Shown here in pieces: positions 18,855 through 29,597 of a DNA stretch of 64,000 nt. The stretch's first letter is position 1, and the number at the start of each line of letters is the position of its first letter. The stretch lies in contig NZ_JNAS01000002.1 in NCBI RefSeq assembly GCF_000760115.1, forward strand, positions 806,001-870,000. Reading direction: 5' to 3'. The translations under genes were made by a program, and so were the position numbers. The notes beneath the pieces were generated by a model, which saw only the letters and a program-made list of their open reading frames with translations, had not been told where the DNA came from and ran no database searches. Source of the DNA: Prochlorococcus marinus str. SB (GTDB lineage: Bacteria > Cyanobacteriota > Cyanobacteriia > PCC-6307 > Cyanobiaceae).

Positions 18855-19949
18855 TTGGAATACTCAACATTAATTACAAGGTTGAAAACTGCTGCTGAAA
18901 GTTTTGAAAATTTGGAAGTGCAGCTTGCAGATCCTGATATAGCTAATGATCCAAAAAAATTAGAATCAATAGCAAAAGAAAGGTCAAAATTAGAACCTTT
19001 GGTTGTTGATTTTAATAAATTGCTTGATACTGATAAAGAAATCGAAGATTCAAAAAATTTACTAAAAGAGAATAGAAATGATAAAGAAATGGAATCTTTA
19101 ATAAATGAGGAGTTAATAACTCTAGAGGAATACAAGAATGAACTGATTCAAAAAACCACAATCGCCTTATTACCAAAAGATCCAAGAGATGAGAGAAGTG
19201 TAATGTTAGAGATCAGGGCTGGTGCTGGAGGTAATGAGGCTTGTATCTGGGCGGGTGATTTAGCAAGAATGTATGAAAGATATGGACAAAAAATTGGATG
19301 GTCTGTCAAACCTGTAAGTGCTTCAGAGTCAGATATGGGAGGATTTAAGGAGTTAGTTATCTCAGTTAAGGGTAATTCTGTATATAGTCAACTTAAATTT
19401 GAGGCTGGAGTACATAGAGTCCAAAGAGTTCCCGCTACTGAATCTCAAGGCAGAGTTCACACTTCTACAGCTACAGTTGCTGTCATGCCTGAGGCTGATC
19501 CTGTTGAAGTTACAATTGATCCAACTGACTTAGAGGTTGGTACAGCAAGATCAGGAGGTGCAGGGGGACAAAATGTTAATAAAGTAGAGACTGCTATTGA
19601 TCTTCTTCACAAGCCCACAGGAATAAGAGTTTTTTGCACTCAAGAGAGATCTCAATTGCAGAATCGTGAACGAGCAATGGAAATTTTAAGGGCAAAATTA
19701 TATGAAATTCAATTAAAAGAAGCAAATGCGAAAGAGAGATCACAAAGGCTTTCGCAGGTTGGAACAGGCGATAGAAGTGAAAAAATTAGAACTTATAATT
19801 TTAAAGACAACAGAACAACTGATCATAGATTAGGTTCAAATTTCTCACTAGAACCAATTCTCGCCGGTCAATTGGACGAAGTGATTGATGCATGTATAGC
19901 CCAAGAACAAAAGAGAATGATGGAAGATTTTAGTAACGAATCGAATTAA
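18855..19949 (+). CDS. prfA: Peptide chain release factor 1
   Basis: 364-aa RF1, terminating at UAA and UAG. The GGQ peptidyl-hydrolysis motif is in [16 protein letters not shown]; the codon-recognition segment is [20 protein letters not shown] (PAT tripeptide, RF1 type). Start TTG at 18855 ([17 protein letters not shown]). The last gene of the supercluster on this strand; no terminator hairpin follows before the convergent HNH gene. Confidence 0.96.
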   Translation: MEYSTLITRLKTAAESFENLEVQLADPDIANDPKKLESIAKERSKLEPLVVDFNKLLDTDKEIEDSKNLLKENRNDKEMESLINEELITLEEYKNELIQKTTIALLPKDPRDERSVMLEIRAGAGGNEACIWAGDLARMYERYGQKIGWSVKPVSASESDMGGFKELVISVKGNSVYSQLKFEAGVHRVQRVPATESQGRVHTSTATVAVMPEADPVEVTIDPTDLEVGTARSGGAGGQNVNKVETAIDLLHKPTGIRVFCTQERSQLQNRERAMEILRAKLYEIQLKEANAKERSQRLSQVGTGDRSEKIRTYNFKDNRTTDHRLGSNFSLEPILAGQLDEVIDACIAQEQKRMMEDFSNESN

Positions 19950-19962
19950 GACCTTATTTTTG

Positions 19963-20469
19963 TTAGATTGCGACACCTATCACATATTTACTCCATTCTC
20001 TATGTCTGCCAGAGTCAATTTGTCTTGTAGCTTCAAAATTGAGATTGCTTAGTGGACGGTACGGCTTTCGTTTTAAAGGCATATTTGCCTCTTCAGGAGT
20101 ACGGTTGCCTTTTTGTACATTACATCTAAGACATGCTGTAGTAACATTTTCCCAGTTATCAGTTCCACCTCTGCTTCTCGGTAAAACATGATCTATTGAT
20201 AAATCACTACCTCTATAATTGCAGTATTGACAAGCATTGTTATCTCTTAGAAGAATATTTTTTCTTGTTAAAGAAACCTCTCTAAAAGGCACCTTAACGT
20301 AGTAACGTAGTCGTATAACAGTAGGTAATTTTCTTCCAAAATGAATTGAATATGATTTGTCTTCCTCTAAGCTTTCTGCTTTACCTTTAATCATTAAAAT
20401 CACAGCTCTTCGCCATGAAGTGATGTTTAAAGGTTCATAAGATGCATTTAAAACTAGAGTCTGGCCCAT
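19963..20469 (-). CDS. HNH endonuclease
   Basis: 168 aa when started at MGQTLVLNASYEPLNI, the conserved N-terminus of this cyanobacterial family; the frame continues upstream to 20556, but that would overlap alr and add 29 atypical residues. The HNH domain has C80-x2-C83, the DH pair at D93-H94 (LSIDHVLPRSRGG), N109 in ENVTTAC, and C113-x2-C116, a zinc-ribbon HNH. The target is unknown; many such genes are housekeeping rather than mobile. Convergent with prfA, divergent from alr. Confidence 0.85.
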   Translation of the reverse strand: MGQTLVLNASYEPLNITSWRRAVILMIKGKAESLEEDKSYSIHFGRKLPTVIRLRYYVKVPFREVSLTRKNILLRDNNACQYCNYRGSDLSIDHVLPRSRGGTDNWENVTTACLRCNVQKGNRTPEEANMPLKRKPYRPLSNLNFEATRQIDSGRHREWSKYVIGVAI

Positions 20470-20537
20470 GCCAAAATACAATTTACATGTCATGCTAACT
20501 GTATATTTCAATAAGCGCATATATTTGTGCAAAGTTA

Positions 20538-21737
20538 ATGCAAAGACGGAAAGCAATTCAAGGATTTAATTTTGATAAATATCCATTTTTTGAAAGAGAT
20601 ATAGATCCGAAACAAAGAGCATGGATTGAAGTCAATGGTGAAGCAATAGAAAAAAATGTAAGACAATTAAGATCTAAATTAAGTAAAAGTTGTCAATTCA
20701 TGGCGGTTGTCAAAGCTGATGGATATGGACATGATGCAAAAGTAGTATCTGAATATGCTATTAAAGGCGGAGCTTCAGAATTAGGTGTTGCCACCTTAAA
20801 AGAAGGTATTAAGCTTCGTTCTTCTGGAGTTAACAATCCAATTCTTGTTTTGGGAAATCTATATACGAAAAAGGATTTAATAATAGCCTTTAAAAATGAT
20901 CTTATGCCAACTATCAGTAGTCTTAGAGAGTGTTTAATTTGCAACAATATTGGTAAGCAGTTTGGGTTGAAATATTCTTTACATCTTAAGGTTGATACTG
21001 GAATGTCAAGATTAGGATTTGAATCTGATAAGTTTATTCAGGAATTTGAAAAAATAAAATCTTTTGAAAACATTTCAATAGAAGGAATATATAGTCATTT
21101 ATCATCTGCAGATGAAGATAATTCATTAGATCCTAAAAGCAGTACACAATTACAAAGACTTAAGTTTAAGGAATTATTAAAACAAATTAACGTTGATAGT
21201 GATCACAATATCAAGATTCATTTGGCAAATTCTGCAGGCATGCTTCTCAATAAGGATTTTCATTTTCATATGGTACGAGTTGGACTTTCTATGTATGGAT
21301 ATAGTCCTCTAGAAAAAATAGAAAAAAATTTATGTCTTAAACCAGCTTTATGTTTGAAGGTCAAAGTAGCTTTTATAAGAGTTATTGATCAAGGTGTAAG
21401 AGTAAGTTATGGAGGCAAATTTGTAAGTAGTAGAAAAACTAAGTTGGCTGTATTAAGTATTGGTTATGCAGATGGAGTCCCTAGAAATCTCTCAGGTAAG
21501 ATAAAAGTTATCTTTAAAAATAAACTTTATCCCCAAGTAGGATCGATAACTATGGATCAAATGATGGTGGATATTACAGGTTCAGATGAAATTAAAGTTG
21601 GTAGTACGGTGGTATTACTAGGATCTGAAGGCGATAAAACAATTTCTCCCATTGATTGGGCAAGAGAATCTAATACTATTCCTTGGGAAATTCTTTGTTC
21701 TTTTAAAAATAGATTGCCGAGAGTTCAAGTTGATTAG
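20538..21737 (+). CDS. alr: Alanine racemase
   Basis: 399-aa PLP enzyme making D-alanine for peptidoglycan. The PLP lysine is K59 in MAVVKADGYGHD; the N-terminal barrel contains KVDTGMSRLGFE, the catalytic tyrosine region is SIGYADGVPR, and the C-terminal domain has VGSITMDQMMVDITG. Residues 1-25 are a lineage-specific extension before RAWIEVNGEAIEKNV; an internal start is possible but no better ATG is seen nearby. Confidence 0.95.
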   Translation: MQRRKAIQGFNFDKYPFFERDIDPKQRAWIEVNGEAIEKNVRQLRSKLSKSCQFMAVVKADGYGHDAKVVSEYAIKGGASELGVATLKEGIKLRSSGVNNPILVLGNLYTKKDLIIAFKNDLMPTISSLRECLICNNIGKQFGLKYSLHLKVDTGMSRLGFESDKFIQEFEKIKSFENISIEGIYSHLSSADEDNSLDPKSSTQLQRLKFKELLKQINVDSDHNIKIHLANSAGMLLNKDFHFHMVRVGLSMYGYSPLEKIEKNLCLKPALCLKVKVAFIRVIDQGVRVSYGGKFVSSRKTKLAVLSIGYADGVPRNLSGKIKVIFKNKLYPQVGSITMDQMMVDITGSDEIKVGSTVVLLGSEGDKTISPIDWARESNTIPWEILCSFKNRLPRVQVD

Positions 21738-21798
21738 ACATTTCGATTAAATAAATAATTTTGAATGTTTGCAAAAAAATTGATAATCTATAAGAACT

Positions 21799-21887
21799 GG
21801 AGAGGTGGCTGAGTGGTTGAAAGCGGCTCCCTGCTAAGGAGTTACAGGAGGTAACTTTTGTCGAGGGTTCGAATCCCTCCCTCTCCG
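21799..21887 (+). tRNA. tRNA-Ser (anticodon GCT)
   Basis: 89-nt class II tRNA with a long variable arm: acceptor GGAGAGG/CCTCTCC, anticodon stem GCTCC/GGAGT with loop CTGCTAA (anticodon GCT), variable arm around ACAGGAGGTAACTTTTGT, T-arm GAGGG/CCCTC with TTCGAAT. Discriminator G, no encoded CCA. Reads AGC and AGU codons. Confidence 0.96.
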
Positions 21888-21919
21888 TAATTTATTAAGA
21901 AAATTTTTAATTAATATTT

Positions 21920-22717
21920 TTAAAATAAGTCAAAATTAATATCTATGAGGTCATAAATAGAATTTAAAATCAATTCAGCACCTGCTTTTTGAAGATTTTT
22001 TTCGTATGCATTTCGTTCTTTTAATCGGGACTTTGAATGTAAATGAGGAGGAGCTATTCCAATACTTATGAATTTCTGAGATGGAATTTCTTTTTTAGCG
22101 TTCATAACTGTATTTATATCTGCGATAGTATCTCCTACATATCCAATAGGAATATTTGATGAACCAAGTTTATCTCCGAGAAGTTTTTTGGATAAGTTAA
22201 TAAAGCCTTTTGGATCAGGCTTGTCGGGCGCATCTCTCATAGATATTAATGGTGGTGATTTTAGACCAAGTCTTTTTTCTAAAACAAATTTTGCCGAGGC
22301 AGACTCTGCGCCACTTACAAAACCCCAAATTAATCCATTGCTTTCTAATAAATCAAAAAAATTTTTATCAACTAATAACTCTTCATTTGTTATTAATCCA
22401 GACCAATATTTGCTATCTTCATTTGGATCTCCTCCAAAGTAGAATTCTTCAAAGCATTTAACTATTTCCTCTTTTGAAGGTATTTCAATATTAAAGTTCT
22501 CTTTTTTTTTAAATCTTTTTATAAATTCTAAACTTAAATCCCAGTCATTATTCCAAATTCCTTCATTTTTGGCATTATCAATATCTATATAACTTGGCTC
22601 CCATCCAGTAAATTTGTAGACTGTTTTTTTTAATGAAAGTCTATAACTATTCTCTACGCTTCTTATTACACCATCTATGTCAAATAAAATTAAACCAACA
22701 TTTTTCAACGTAATCAC
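21920..22717 (-). CDS. HAD-superfamily phosphatase
   Basis: 265 aa. Motif I is LILFDIDGVIRSVENSY (D13, D15); motif II is the serine in WGFVSGAESASAKFVLEKRLG; a lysine in DKPDPKGFINL (motif III) and the acidic GYVGDTIADINTVMNAKK (motif IV) complete the active site. The pattern resembles the cyanobacterial HAD family annotated TIGR01548, whose substrate is unsettled. Ends with an amphipathic segment before a tRNA-Ser gene on the opposite strand. Confidence 0.8.
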   Translation of the reverse strand: MITLKNVGLILFDIDGVIRSVENSYRLSLKKTVYKFTGWEPSYIDIDNAKNEGIWNNDWDLSLEFIKRFKKKENFNIEIPSKEEIVKCFEEFYFGGDPNEDSKYWSGLITNEELLVDKNFFDLLESNGLIWGFVSGAESASAKFVLEKRLGLKSPPLISMRDAPDKPDPKGFINLSKKLLGDKLGSSNIPIGYVGDTIADINTVMNAKKEIPSQKFISIGIAPPHLHSKSRLKERNAYEKNLQKAGAELILNSIYDLIDINFDLF

Positions 22718-22797
22718 TTAATACTTTATAAAAGACTAGTATTCTTATTAAAAAAAAGCAAAAAAGATTCTATGGATAATTTATTTATTATCTAAAC

Positions 22798-24600
22798 TTA
22801 ATCTTGTAAATAGCCTCTTGGAGTAAGAAATATTCCATCTATTAATGTGGTTTGAGAATTGCCAATAATTATTATTGATAACATATCAACCTCTTTAAAA
22901 GGAATTGTGTTTAAAGTAAAAAATTTTTTGGTTTGATTTTCTCTCCCTACTTGTCTAGCTATTAAAACTGGAGTATCCCCGTGCCTATATTGTAAACATA
23001 TATCTATTACACTTTTTAGCTGCCAATTTCTTTCAATGGATTGAGGATTAAATAAAGCTATTACAAAGTCACCCACAAGAGCTCCTTCAATTCTTTTTTT
23101 TATTAAAGACCATGGAGTTAATTTATCGCTTAAGCTTACTGTACAAAAGTCATTCATTAGTGGTGCTCCACTAATCGCAGCCGCTAATTGAACACTACTT
23201 ATACCTGGATGTACTTCAAAGTAAGATCTATATTCTTTTTTGATTTTTTGAAGTAATTCTAAAACTAAACCTGCCATGCCATAAAATCCAGATTCACCTG
23301 AAGAAATTAAAGCCACTTTTATTCCTTCCTCAGCTAGTTTAATTGCCTTACTGCATCTCTCTTTTTCTTCAGTAAGTTTACTTTCAATTAAAACTTGGTC
23401 ACTTCTTTTTAAGGATTTAATTAAATCTAAATACATTTTGTATCCGATCCAAACAGTACATCTTGAAAGTGCTTTTTTTGCACTACTGGTTAGGAAGGAG
23501 ATATCACCAGGACCACTTCCAATAATATGTATTTCGCCATGGGTTGGATTATATTGATTTTTTGATTCTGCTACAGCGATAGTTACTGCCCCAGATTGAT
23601 CTTTAAAAATTCTTTTTTCTTCTAATAATTTTGATTCTTCTCCTGCGGCCATTAAGGAAGAGGCTTCTGCTACAGAAGGAGTGCCAATTTCTTTTTGAAC
23701 GATATTTGATGGATTTGGAACAATTATTTTTGAAAGATCATCTTTACTAAAAAACTTTACAGGCAAGTTTTTTTCTTCAGCAAGTTCTAAAATACCTCTT
23801 TCATCTTTTTTAATATCAATAGTTGCAAATCCCGCAATAGATTGCTGTGATAAATTTCTTGACTCCAAAAAATTATTTAAAGAATTTGCTATTAATTCTT
23901 TGCTTGTATTTCTTTCACATCCAATGCCAATCCATAATACGGGCGGGTGCCAAGTTGTTTCATGATTTTTGAATATACTTATATTAAATGTTGAATTTGG
24001 TTTTCCAGTTTCTTTTTTATTAATTTGATTAATAATCTCACCTGATTCTGAAGTTTTCCATAAGCTATTACCAGATGATTGTTTGCAAAATATTTCTTCG
24101 TTATTAGCTTGTTTAATTACTAGTTTTGACCAATCTTTTATGTTTCCAGATCTTTTCCAACCCCATTGATTTCCAAATGCATCAAGATTTAAAAAGCTTT
24201 GATCATTGGAATTATTAGTTTCTATTATTTCGCCACCGAGTAAATTAGCAATTTGAAATGCAATATTTTGTGTATTTGACTGATGTAAGCCAATTAAAGG
24301 AACTATCTTGGAACATTTGTTATCTATAACGATAACTCCTGGATCTTGATCTTTAGAGGTTAAAAATGAATTCACTATGCGTATTGATGCAGCAATTGAG
24401 CCTATAAAAATTATTAAATCTATTTCCGGCCATTTTGTTAGTAAGATTTCTCTAGGTTTTTGTACTTGAATAAGTTGATTTCCCTTTCCATCTTCTTTTG
24501 GAGAACCTGCAATATATATGTCTTTGACAAATTCAGTTTTTTTAAGCCTTTTTAAAATTTCTTTTGAATTATTAGATAGACCTATAGCAATTCCTTTCAA
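22798..24600 (-). CDS. cobJ: CbiG-CobJ fusion, cobalamin biosynthesis
   Basis: 600 aa in two halves. Residues 1 to about 330 match CbiG (FIGSIAASIRIVNSFL; VIVIDNKCSKIVPLIGLH; C-terminal part WIGIGCERNTSKELI...TIDIKKDERGI), the lactone-opening step of the anaerobic corrin ring contraction. From about residue 355 (IHIIGSGPGDISFLT) to the end is the SAM-dependent precorrin-3B C17-methyltransferase, with GSGPGD, SSGESGFYGMAGL and HPGISSVQLAAA motifs. Such a fusion couples ring contraction and C17 methylation. Prochlorococcus makes pseudocobalamin; the enzyme would serve that pathway. Divergent from psaA. Confidence 0.88.
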   Translation of the reverse strand: MKGIAIGLSNNSKEILKRLKKTEFVKDIYIAGSPKEDGKGNQLIQVQKPREILLTKWPEIDLIIFIGSIAASIRIVNSFLTSKDQDPGVIVIDNKCSKIVPLIGLHQSNTQNIAFQIANLLGGEIIETNNSNDQSFLNLDAFGNQWGWKRSGNIKDWSKLVIKQANNEEIFCKQSSGNSLWKTSESGEIINQINKKETGKPNSTFNISIFKNHETTWHPPVLWIGIGCERNTSKELIANSLNNFLESRNLSQQSIAGFATIDIKKDERGILELAEEKNLPVKFFSKDDLSKIIVPNPSNIVQKEIGTPSVAEASSLMAAGEESKLLEEKRIFKDQSGAVTIAVAESKNQYNPTHGEIHIIGSGPGDISFLTSSAKKALSRCTVWIGYKMYLDLIKSLKRSDQVLIESKLTEEKERCSKAIKLAEEGIKVALISSGESGFYGMAGLVLELLQKIKKEYRSYFEVHPGISSVQLAAAISGAPLMNDFCTVSLSDKLTPWSLIKKRIEGALVGDFVIALFNPQSIERNWQLKSVIDICLQYRHGDTPVLIARQVGRENQTKKFFTLNTIPFKEVDMLSIIIIGNSQTTLIDGIFLTPRGYLQD

Positions 24601-24934
24601 ATCAGAAACTTTTAATAGTTACGTTGAAATTATATCCTGTCGCTGTATTTAAAAAATTTTCTTTGAAATATAAAAAAAAATTTAAGAAATTTATATAAAA
24701 TTTGAGTAAAAATACCCATAATTTAGTCGTAGACTAGAATTTAACAAAATATTCATATAGTAACAATCATTAGAACATTTGTTACGTTAATGCATAACGA
24801 AAGAATCTTTGCCTTATTATTTTTGAAACGAATATCTAAAGTTTCGATGGATTCGTTTTCTTGAACATTATCATTAGAAATAAGTTCAAGATCCGATCAA
24901 TCGGCTTTAGTGTCAATTATTTTCGAGGTGCTAG
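24601..24934 (+). promoter_or_regulatory. psaA upstream region with a series of inverted repeats
   Basis: 334 bp without a gene between the divergent cobJ and psaA. Inverted repeats in order: GTAACAA/TTGTTAC (24760-24785); CGTTA/TAACG (24785-24799); AAACGAAT/ATTCGTTT (24826-24858), which competes with GAAAC/GTTTC (24825-24845); TCTTGAAC/GTTCAAGA (24859-24891); and CCGAT/ATCGG (24893-24904). The last three would fold in the psaA leader. A Shine-Dalgarno GAGGTG precedes the ATG. PSI genes in cyanobacteria are shut down by high light through upstream elements such as RpaB-bound HLR1; a clean HLR1 was not found, only GTTAC half-sites. Confidence 0.5.
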
Positions 24935-27238
24935 ATGACCATCAGCCCACCAGAAAGTGGAGAAAAAAACAAAAAAGTTTTGGAGGATCCTGTTAAGGCC
25001 GATCCAAGACCTATTGATTTTGCCAAATTAGATAAGCCAGGTTTCTGGTCAAGTAAATTATCTAAGGGTCCAAAAACTACAACTTGGATCTGGAATTTGC
25101 ATGCTGATGCACATGATTTCGATGTGCATACAGGCGATGCTGAAGAAGCAACAAGAAAAATCTTTTCGGCTCATTTTGGACATCTTGCAGTCATTTTTAT
25201 ATGGATGAGTGCTGCATTTTTCCATGGAGCAAGATTTTCTAATTATTCAGGCTGGTTAGCTGATCCAACTAATGTCAAACCGGGCGCTCAGCAAGTATGG
25301 GCAATTGTTGGTCAGGAGATGCTTAATGCTGATCTTGGTGCCAATTACAACGGTATTCAAATCAGTTCAGGAATATTTCACATGTGGCGAGCATGGGGAA
25401 TTACTAACGAGAGTGAATTAATGGCTCTAGCAATAGGTGCTGTTGTAATGGCTGCACTTATGCTTCATGCTGGGATTTTTCATTATCACAAAGCAGCTCC
25501 AAAAATGGAGTGGTTTCAAGAAATTGAGTCTATGCTTAACCACCATATAGCTGGTTTAGTAGGGCTAGGATCTTTAGCATGGGCTGGCCATTGCATTCAT
25601 ATAGGAGCTCCTACTGCAGCTCTTTTAGATGCAATTGATGCAGGTTCTCCTTTAGTTATTAATGGAAAAGAAATAGCAACTATTGCAGATATGCCAATGC
25701 CGCATCAACTCTGCGATCCACAAATTATCGGTCAGATATTTCCAGGATTAGCAAGTGGTACAGGTAATTTCTTTAGTTTAAATTGGTTAGCTTTCTCAGA
25801 CTTCCTTACTTTCAAAGGTGGACTTAACCCTGTGACAGGAAGCTTGTGGATGACTGATGTTTCACATCATCATTTAGCTTTTGGTGTAATAGCGATAATC
25901 GGTGGTCATATGTACAGAACCAATTACGGTATTGGTCATAGCATGAAAGAAATATTAGATTCACAACAAGGAGACCCAATATTATTCCCTGCACCTAAAG
26001 GTCATCAAGGTCTTTTTGAGTTCATGGCAGAAAGTAGACATGCTCAGCTATCAGTAAACCTAGCGATGCTTGGATCAATAAGTATACTTGTATCTCATCA
26101 CATGTATGCGATGCCTCCATATCCTTATATAGCTACTGACTATATGACAGTTCTTGGATTATTTACCCATCACATGTGGATAGGTGGATTATTCATAGTA
26201 GGAGCAGGTGCACATGCTGGAATTGCGATGGTTAGAGATTACGATCCTGCAAAACATATTGATAATGTATTAGACAGAATTCTTAAGGCAAGAGATGCTT
26301 TAATCAGTCACTTGAACTGGGTTTGTATGTGGTTAGGATTCCATAGTTTTGGACTCTATATTCACAACGATACTATGAGAGCTTTGGGTAGACCTCAAGA
26401 TATGTTTAGTGATTCTGCTATCCAACTTCAGCCAATCTTTGCTCAATGGGTACAGAGTATTCAAGCATCTGCTGTTGGGACTTCCCTTTTAGCAGGTACT
26501 GCAGAAGCTTTACCTCACAAAGCTTTAAGTGAAGTCTTTAATGGAAGTTTAGTAGAAGTTGGTGGGAAGGTAGCTATAGCGCCAATTCCGTTAGGGACAG
26601 CTGATTTAATGATTCATCATATTCATGCTTTCCAAATCCATGTAACTGTTTTGATACTTCTTAAAGGAGTTCTTTATGCAAGAAGTTCACGGTTGATTCC
26701 TGACAAAGCTTCTCTAGGATTTAGATTTCCTTGTGATGGCCCTGGAAGAGGTGGTACATGTCAAGTTTCTTCATGGGATCACGTTTTCTTAGCTCTCTTC
26801 TGGATGTATAACTGTTTATCAATAGTTATTTTCCACTTCTCTTGGAAAATGCAAAGTGATGTTTGGGGACTTACTGGTGGTAATTTTGCACAAAGTTCAA
26901 TTACTATAAATGGTTGGTTAAGAGATTTCCTCTGGGCTCAAGCTTCTCAAGTATTAACAAGCTATGGTCAATCCATAAGCATGTACGGTTTGATGTTCTT
27001 GGGAGCTCACTTTATATGGGCGTTTAGTTTAATGTTCCTCTTCAGCGGAAGAGGATATTGGCAAGAATTGTTCGAATCAATTGTTTGGGCACACAATAAA
27101 CTAAAGGTTGCACCAACCATTCAACCTAGAGCTCTATCTATTACACAGGGACGTGCAGTAGGTGTTACACATTTCCTTGTAGGTGGTATTGCTACCACAT
27201 GGGCCTTCTTCCATGCTCGCCTTTTCGGGCTGGGCTAA
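24935..27238 (+). CDS. psaA: Photosystem I P700 apoprotein A1
   Basis: 767-aa core subunit which, with PsaB, binds P700, the electron-transfer chlorophylls and the F_X [4Fe-4S] cluster. The F_X cysteines are C600 and C609 in [13 protein letters not shown], shared with PsaB. Eleven transmembrane helices with many conserved His (chlorophyll ligands), for example [19 protein letters not shown] and [27 protein letters not shown]. psaB starts 27 bp later, so the pair is cotranscribed. Confidence 0.99.
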   Translation: MTISPPESGEKNKKVLEDPVKADPRPIDFAKLDKPGFWSSKLSKGPKTTTWIWNLHADAHDFDVHTGDAEEATRKIFSAHFGHLAVIFIWMSAAFFHGARFSNYSGWLADPTNVKPGAQQVWAIVGQEMLNADLGANYNGIQISSGIFHMWRAWGITNESELMALAIGAVVMAALMLHAGIFHYHKAAPKMEWFQEIESMLNHHIAGLVGLGSLAWAGHCIHIGAPTAALLDAIDAGSPLVINGKEIATIADMPMPHQLCDPQIIGQIFPGLASGTGNFFSLNWLAFSDFLTFKGGLNPVTGSLWMTDVSHHHLAFGVIAIIGGHMYRTNYGIGHSMKEILDSQQGDPILFPAPKGHQGLFEFMAESRHAQLSVNLAMLGSISILVSHHMYAMPPYPYIATDYMTVLGLFTHHMWIGGLFIVGAGAHAGIAMVRDYDPAKHIDNVLDRILKARDALISHLNWVCMWLGFHSFGLYIHNDTMRALGRPQDMFSDSAIQLQPIFAQWVQSIQASAVGTSLLAGTAEALPHKALSEVFNGSLVEVGGKVAIAPIPLGTADLMIHHIHAFQIHVTVLILLKGVLYARSSRLIPDKASLGFRFPCDGPGRGGTCQVSSWDHVFLALFWMYNCLSIVIFHFSWKMQSDVWGLTGGNFAQSSITINGWLRDFLWAQASQVLTSYGQSISMYGLMFLGAHFIWAFSLMFLFSGRGYWQELFESIVWAHNKLKVAPTIQPRALSITQGRAVGVTHFLVGGIATTWAFFHARLFGLG

Positions 27239-27265
27239 TAACCTGAACTTCACCTTTTTAATTCA

Positions 27266-29494
27266 ATGGCAACAAAATTTCCATCATTTAACCAGGGTCT
27301 AGCTCAGGACCCCACAACCCGACGAATATGGTACGGAATAGCTACCGCTCATGATTTTGAAAGTCATGATGGTATGACCGAAGAAAAACTTTATCAGAAG
27401 CTATTCTCTACACATTTTGGACATCTAGCAATAATTGCTCTCTGGGTAGCTGGTAACTTATTTCATATTGCTTGGCAAGGCAATTTTGAGCAATTTGTAC
27501 TCGACCCAACTCATGTCCGTCCTGTAGCTCATGCTATTTGGGACCCTCATTTTGGATCTGGCATCACAGAAGCCATGACACAAGCTGGAGCAAGCGGTCC
27601 AGTAAACATAGCTTATTCAGGTCTCTACCATTGGTGGTACACAATTGGAATGAGAACTAACGAGCAACTCTTCCAAGCTTCAATATTCATGAGTATTTTG
27701 GCTTGTTGGACTCTATTTGCTGGTTGGTTACACTTACAGCCAAAATTCAGACCTTCTTTAGCTTGGTTTAAAAATGCAGAGTCAAGATTAAATCATCATT
27801 TAGCTGTCTTATTTGGTTTTAGTAGTATCGCTTGGACAGGACATTTGGTTCATGTTGCTATACCTGAATCAAGAGGTCAGCATGTAGGTTGGGATAACTG
27901 GTTAACAGTTCTTCCTCACCCTGCAGGATTAGCTCCTTTCTTTACGTTAAACTGGGGAGCTTATGCCCAAAATCCTGATTCACTAGATCAAGTATTTGGA
28001 ACAGCTGAAGGAGCTGGAACAGCAATCTTTACTTTCTTAGGTGGTCTTCATCCTCAAAGTGAAGCATTATGGCTTACCGATATTGCTCATCACCATATTG
28101 CGATTGGAACAGTTTTTGTAATTGCTGGTCATATGTATAGAAATACTTTTGGTATTGGTCATAGCCTCAAAGAAATTACAGAAGCCCATAATACAAGACA
28201 CCCTAATGATCCTCATAAAGGTAGTTTTGGTATTAATCACGATGGAATATATGAAACTGTAAACAATTCATTACATTTCCAACTTGGATTAGCATTAGCA
28301 TCCCTTGGTGTAGCAACTTCTCTTGTAGCTCAACATATGGGAGCACTTCCTTCTTACGCTTTTATCGCGAGGGACTACACTACACAATCTGCTTTATATA
28401 GTCATCATCAGTACATAGCAATGTTCTTGATGGTTGGTGCATTTGCACACGGAGCTATTTTCTTTGTAAGAGATTATGATCCAGAATTAAATAAAGATAA
28501 TGTATTGGCAAGAGTTCTTGGAACAAAGGAAGCTTTGATAAGCCATCTTAGTTGGGTAACAATGCTGCTTGGATTCCATACTCTAGGAATTTATGTTCAT
28601 AACGACGTTGTTGTTGCTTTTGGTAATCCTGAAAAGCAAATTCTAATTGAGCCAGTATTTGCTCAATTTGTTCAAGCTGCTCAAGGTAAAATGATGTACG
28701 GCTTTAATGCTTTATTATCGGATCCAACAAGTTCAGCAAGTCTCGCTGCTAATTCATTGCCAGGTAATCACTACTGGATGGATTTGATCAATAGACAAGA
28801 TGCATTAAGCGCTTTCTTGCCTATAGGTCCTGCAGATTTCTTAGTTCACCATGCTATCGCTCTAGGTCTTCATACAACCGCTTTAATACTTATCAAAGGC
28901 GCACTGGATGCTAGAGGAACAAAATTAATTCCTGATAAGAAAGATTTAGGTTATGCATTCCCTTGCGATGGTCCTGGACGTGGAGGTACATGTGATAGTT
29001 CATCTTGGGACGCTATGTACTTAGCTATGTTCTGGGCATTAAATTTAATAGCATGGGTAACTTTCTACTGGCATTGGAAACACCTAGCAATTTGGCAGGG
29101 TAATGTAGCACAATTTAACGAATCAGGAACTTATCTAATGGGTTGGTTCAGAGATTATCTCTGGTTAAACTCTGCTCAACTTATCAATGGATATAATCCA
29201 TTTGGAGTAAATTCCCTATCTCCTTGGGCTTGGATGTTCCTATTCGGTCACTTAGTTTGGGCTACTGGTTTCATGTTCCTAATATCATGGCGTGGTTACT
29301 GGCAAGAATTAATTGAAACATTAGTTTGGGCACACCAGCGTACTCCAATTGCTAACCTTGTTGGTTGGAGAGATAAGCCAGTTGCACTTTCAATTGTTCA
29401 AGCTAGATTAGTTGGACTTGCACATTTCACAATTGGAAACATACTTACATTTGGGGCATTTGTTATCGCATCCACTTCAGGTAAGTTTGGTTAA
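27266..29494 (+). CDS. psaB: Photosystem I P700 apoprotein A2
   Basis: 742-aa partner of PsaA. F_X cysteines C567 and C576 in [13 protein letters not shown]; eleven predicted membrane helices; conserved [23 protein letters not shown] and the C-terminal [19 protein letters not shown]. Followed by a clear intrinsic terminator, so psaA-psaB is a two-gene unit. Confidence 0.99.
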   Translation: MATKFPSFNQGLAQDPTTRRIWYGIATAHDFESHDGMTEEKLYQKLFSTHFGHLAIIALWVAGNLFHIAWQGNFEQFVLDPTHVRPVAHAIWDPHFGSGITEAMTQAGASGPVNIAYSGLYHWWYTIGMRTNEQLFQASIFMSILACWTLFAGWLHLQPKFRPSLAWFKNAESRLNHHLAVLFGFSSIAWTGHLVHVAIPESRGQHVGWDNWLTVLPHPAGLAPFFTLNWGAYAQNPDSLDQVFGTAEGAGTAIFTFLGGLHPQSEALWLTDIAHHHIAIGTVFVIAGHMYRNTFGIGHSLKEITEAHNTRHPNDPHKGSFGINHDGIYETVNNSLHFQLGLALASLGVATSLVAQHMGALPSYAFIARDYTTQSALYSHHQYIAMFLMVGAFAHGAIFFVRDYDPELNKDNVLARVLGTKEALISHLSWVTMLLGFHTLGIYVHNDVVVAFGNPEKQILIEPVFAQFVQAAQGKMMYGFNALLSDPTSSASLAANSLPGNHYWMDLINRQDALSAFLPIGPADFLVHHAIALGLHTTALILIKGALDARGTKLIPDKKDLGYAFPCDGPGRGGTCDSSSWDAMYLAMFWALNLIAWVTFYWHWKHLAIWQGNVAQFNESGTYLMGWFRDYLWLNSAQLINGYNPFGVNSLSPWAWMFLFGHLVWATGFMFLISWRGYWQELIETLVWAHQRTPIANLVGWRDKPVALSIVQARLVGLAHFTIGNILTFGAFVIASTSGKFG

Positions 29495-29512
29495 ATTTCC
29501 CTTAAATAATTT

Positions 29513-29541
29513 AAATCGCCACTTTTGTGGTGATTTTTTTT
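29513..29541 (+). terminator. Intrinsic terminator of psaA-psaB
   Basis: 10-bp stem AAATCGCCAC / GTGGTGATTT with one G-U pair, loop TTTT, followed at once by a run of T. It begins 18 bp after the psaB stop. It is the only classical hairpin-plus-U-tract terminator I could see in the window. Confidence 0.9.
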
Positions 29542-29597
29542 GTTTAATTTTAATGTTCTAAATTAAGTTAAAATTGTGTAATTATTATTAGATATAA

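Noticed and set aside
20470-20556. Longer N-terminus of the HNH nuclease
   Set aside because: It would overlap alr and adds residues not typical for the family; MGQTLVLNASYEPLN is the usual start.
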